DNA of 64,000 bases, taken from assembly GCA_903858015.1 (NCBI GenBank), contig CAIOGZ010000077.1:165471-229470 (forward strand), read 5' to 3'. Every line of letters begins with the position of its first letter. The stretch's first letter is position 1. The position numbers were made by a program, and so were the translations under genes. Positions 63,860 to 64,000 of the stretch are shown here, piece by piece. This DNA is from an uncultured cyanobacterium. GTDB taxonomy: Bacteria > Cyanobacteriota > Cyanobacteriia > PCC-6307 > Cyanobiaceae. Under the pieces are notes generated by a model. The model was not told the DNA's origin, did no database searches, and was given only the letters and a program-made list of their open reading frames with translations.

Positions 63860-64000
63860 GGAACCTCTGAAAAACCCGCTAAAATCAGACCAGTTCTCGA
63901 ACTGAGACTGGACCGGATGGCTGTCCCTCTCCAGCTGGGCTTCACGGACTACGAGCAGATCTACGCCAAAAAGAAGACGCGTCGCCAGCGCTTCTTGGAA
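63860..64000 (+). mobile_element. Left end of an IS5-type insertion sequence, cut by the right edge
   Basis: From about 63860 the sequence GGAACCTCTGAAAAACCC resembles the terminal inverted repeat of IS5-group elements, and a transposase start follows at 63917. The other end is outside the window, so the family subgroup and target duplication cannot be fixed. The preceding 63654-63859 has nothing recognised. Confidence 0.65.
63917..64000 (+). CDS. IS5-family transposase, N-terminal fragment in window
   Basis: The first 28 residues begin MAVPLQLGFTDYEQIYAKKK and continue TRRQRFLE to the window edge. This opening is a close match, from memory, to IS5-family DDE transposases common in cyanobacteria and proteobacteria, which continue with a DNA-binding region. 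The catalytic part lies beyond base 64000, so integrity cannot be judged. The flanking IS end supports the call. Confidence 0.75.
   Translation, partial: MAVPLQLGFTDYEQIYAKKKTRRQRFLE

Overview
The window is a GC-rich chromosomal segment of a picocyanobacterium of the Cyanobium/Synechococcus type. Photosynthesis genes show this directly: petN (cytochrome b6f), psaK (photosystem I), thf1/psb29, a Psb32-like TPM protein and a chloroplast-type ftsH. It also carries cyanobacterium-restricted families (DUF1830, DUF2103, DUF2499, DUF3593), a purK-linked 6S RNA and at least thirteen HIP1 octamers (GCGATCGC). Placement as a picocyanobacterium is inference from gene content and order; the exact species cannot be read from the sequence.

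Layout. 1-2639: argC (cut by the left edge) and the bifunctional riboflavin gene ribBA. 2859-15806: a type I secretion locus. A minus-strand run encodes two large repeat-rich proteins, a parvulin-type prolyl isomerase, a cyclic-nucleotide-domain/degenerate-C39 ABC exporter and an HlyD adaptor. A third, RTX-like protein converges on it from the plus strand. 16206-17694: a cyclophilin and MTA phosphorylase. 17950-19836: an AT-rich multi-pass membrane protein that looks acquired. 20086-20962: a hairpin, Hsp20 and a ribbon-helix-helix protein. 21204-29649: two glycosyltransferase-like genes, nadA, a metallophosphoesterase, a lambda-type lysozyme, a Psb32-like protein and a MidA-type methyltransferase. 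29646-35220: aroB, recQ, an orphan sugar-type ABC permease and purK, followed by 6S RNA. 35465-41891: clpS, petN, thf1, clpP, ftsH and several uncharacterised small genes. 41986-49158: DUF1830, a MacB-like permease, pyruvate kinase, a MazG-like pyrophosphatase, yggT, scpB and ilvA. 49257-53673: dxs, a flavoprotein, psaK and the DUF3593/DUF2499 pair. 54017-56754: a PEP-CTERM-like exported protein and csaB. 56751-63497: a long minus-strand series (phosphoesterase, peroxiredoxin, rpmB, htpG, 4Fe-4S ferredoxin, hisZ, suhB, 2Fe-2S ferredoxin). 63533-64000: tRNA-Ser(GGA), a terminator and the left end of an IS5-type insertion sequence cut by the right edge.

How the parts fit. Most genes are housekeeping: amino acid, riboflavin, NAD, purine and isoprenoid synthesis, proteolysis, and photosystem assembly and repair. 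The accessory content is surface-oriented: the secretion locus and its three repeat proteins, the AT-rich membrane protein, glycosyltransferases, CsaB and the PEP-CTERM-like protein. The secretion locus is the best candidate for an under-described system. Exporter, adaptor, a dedicated prolyl isomerase and probable substrates sit together, and one substrate candidate is built almost entirely from a degenerate 'SIGxxG ... VTGxAxA' repeat.
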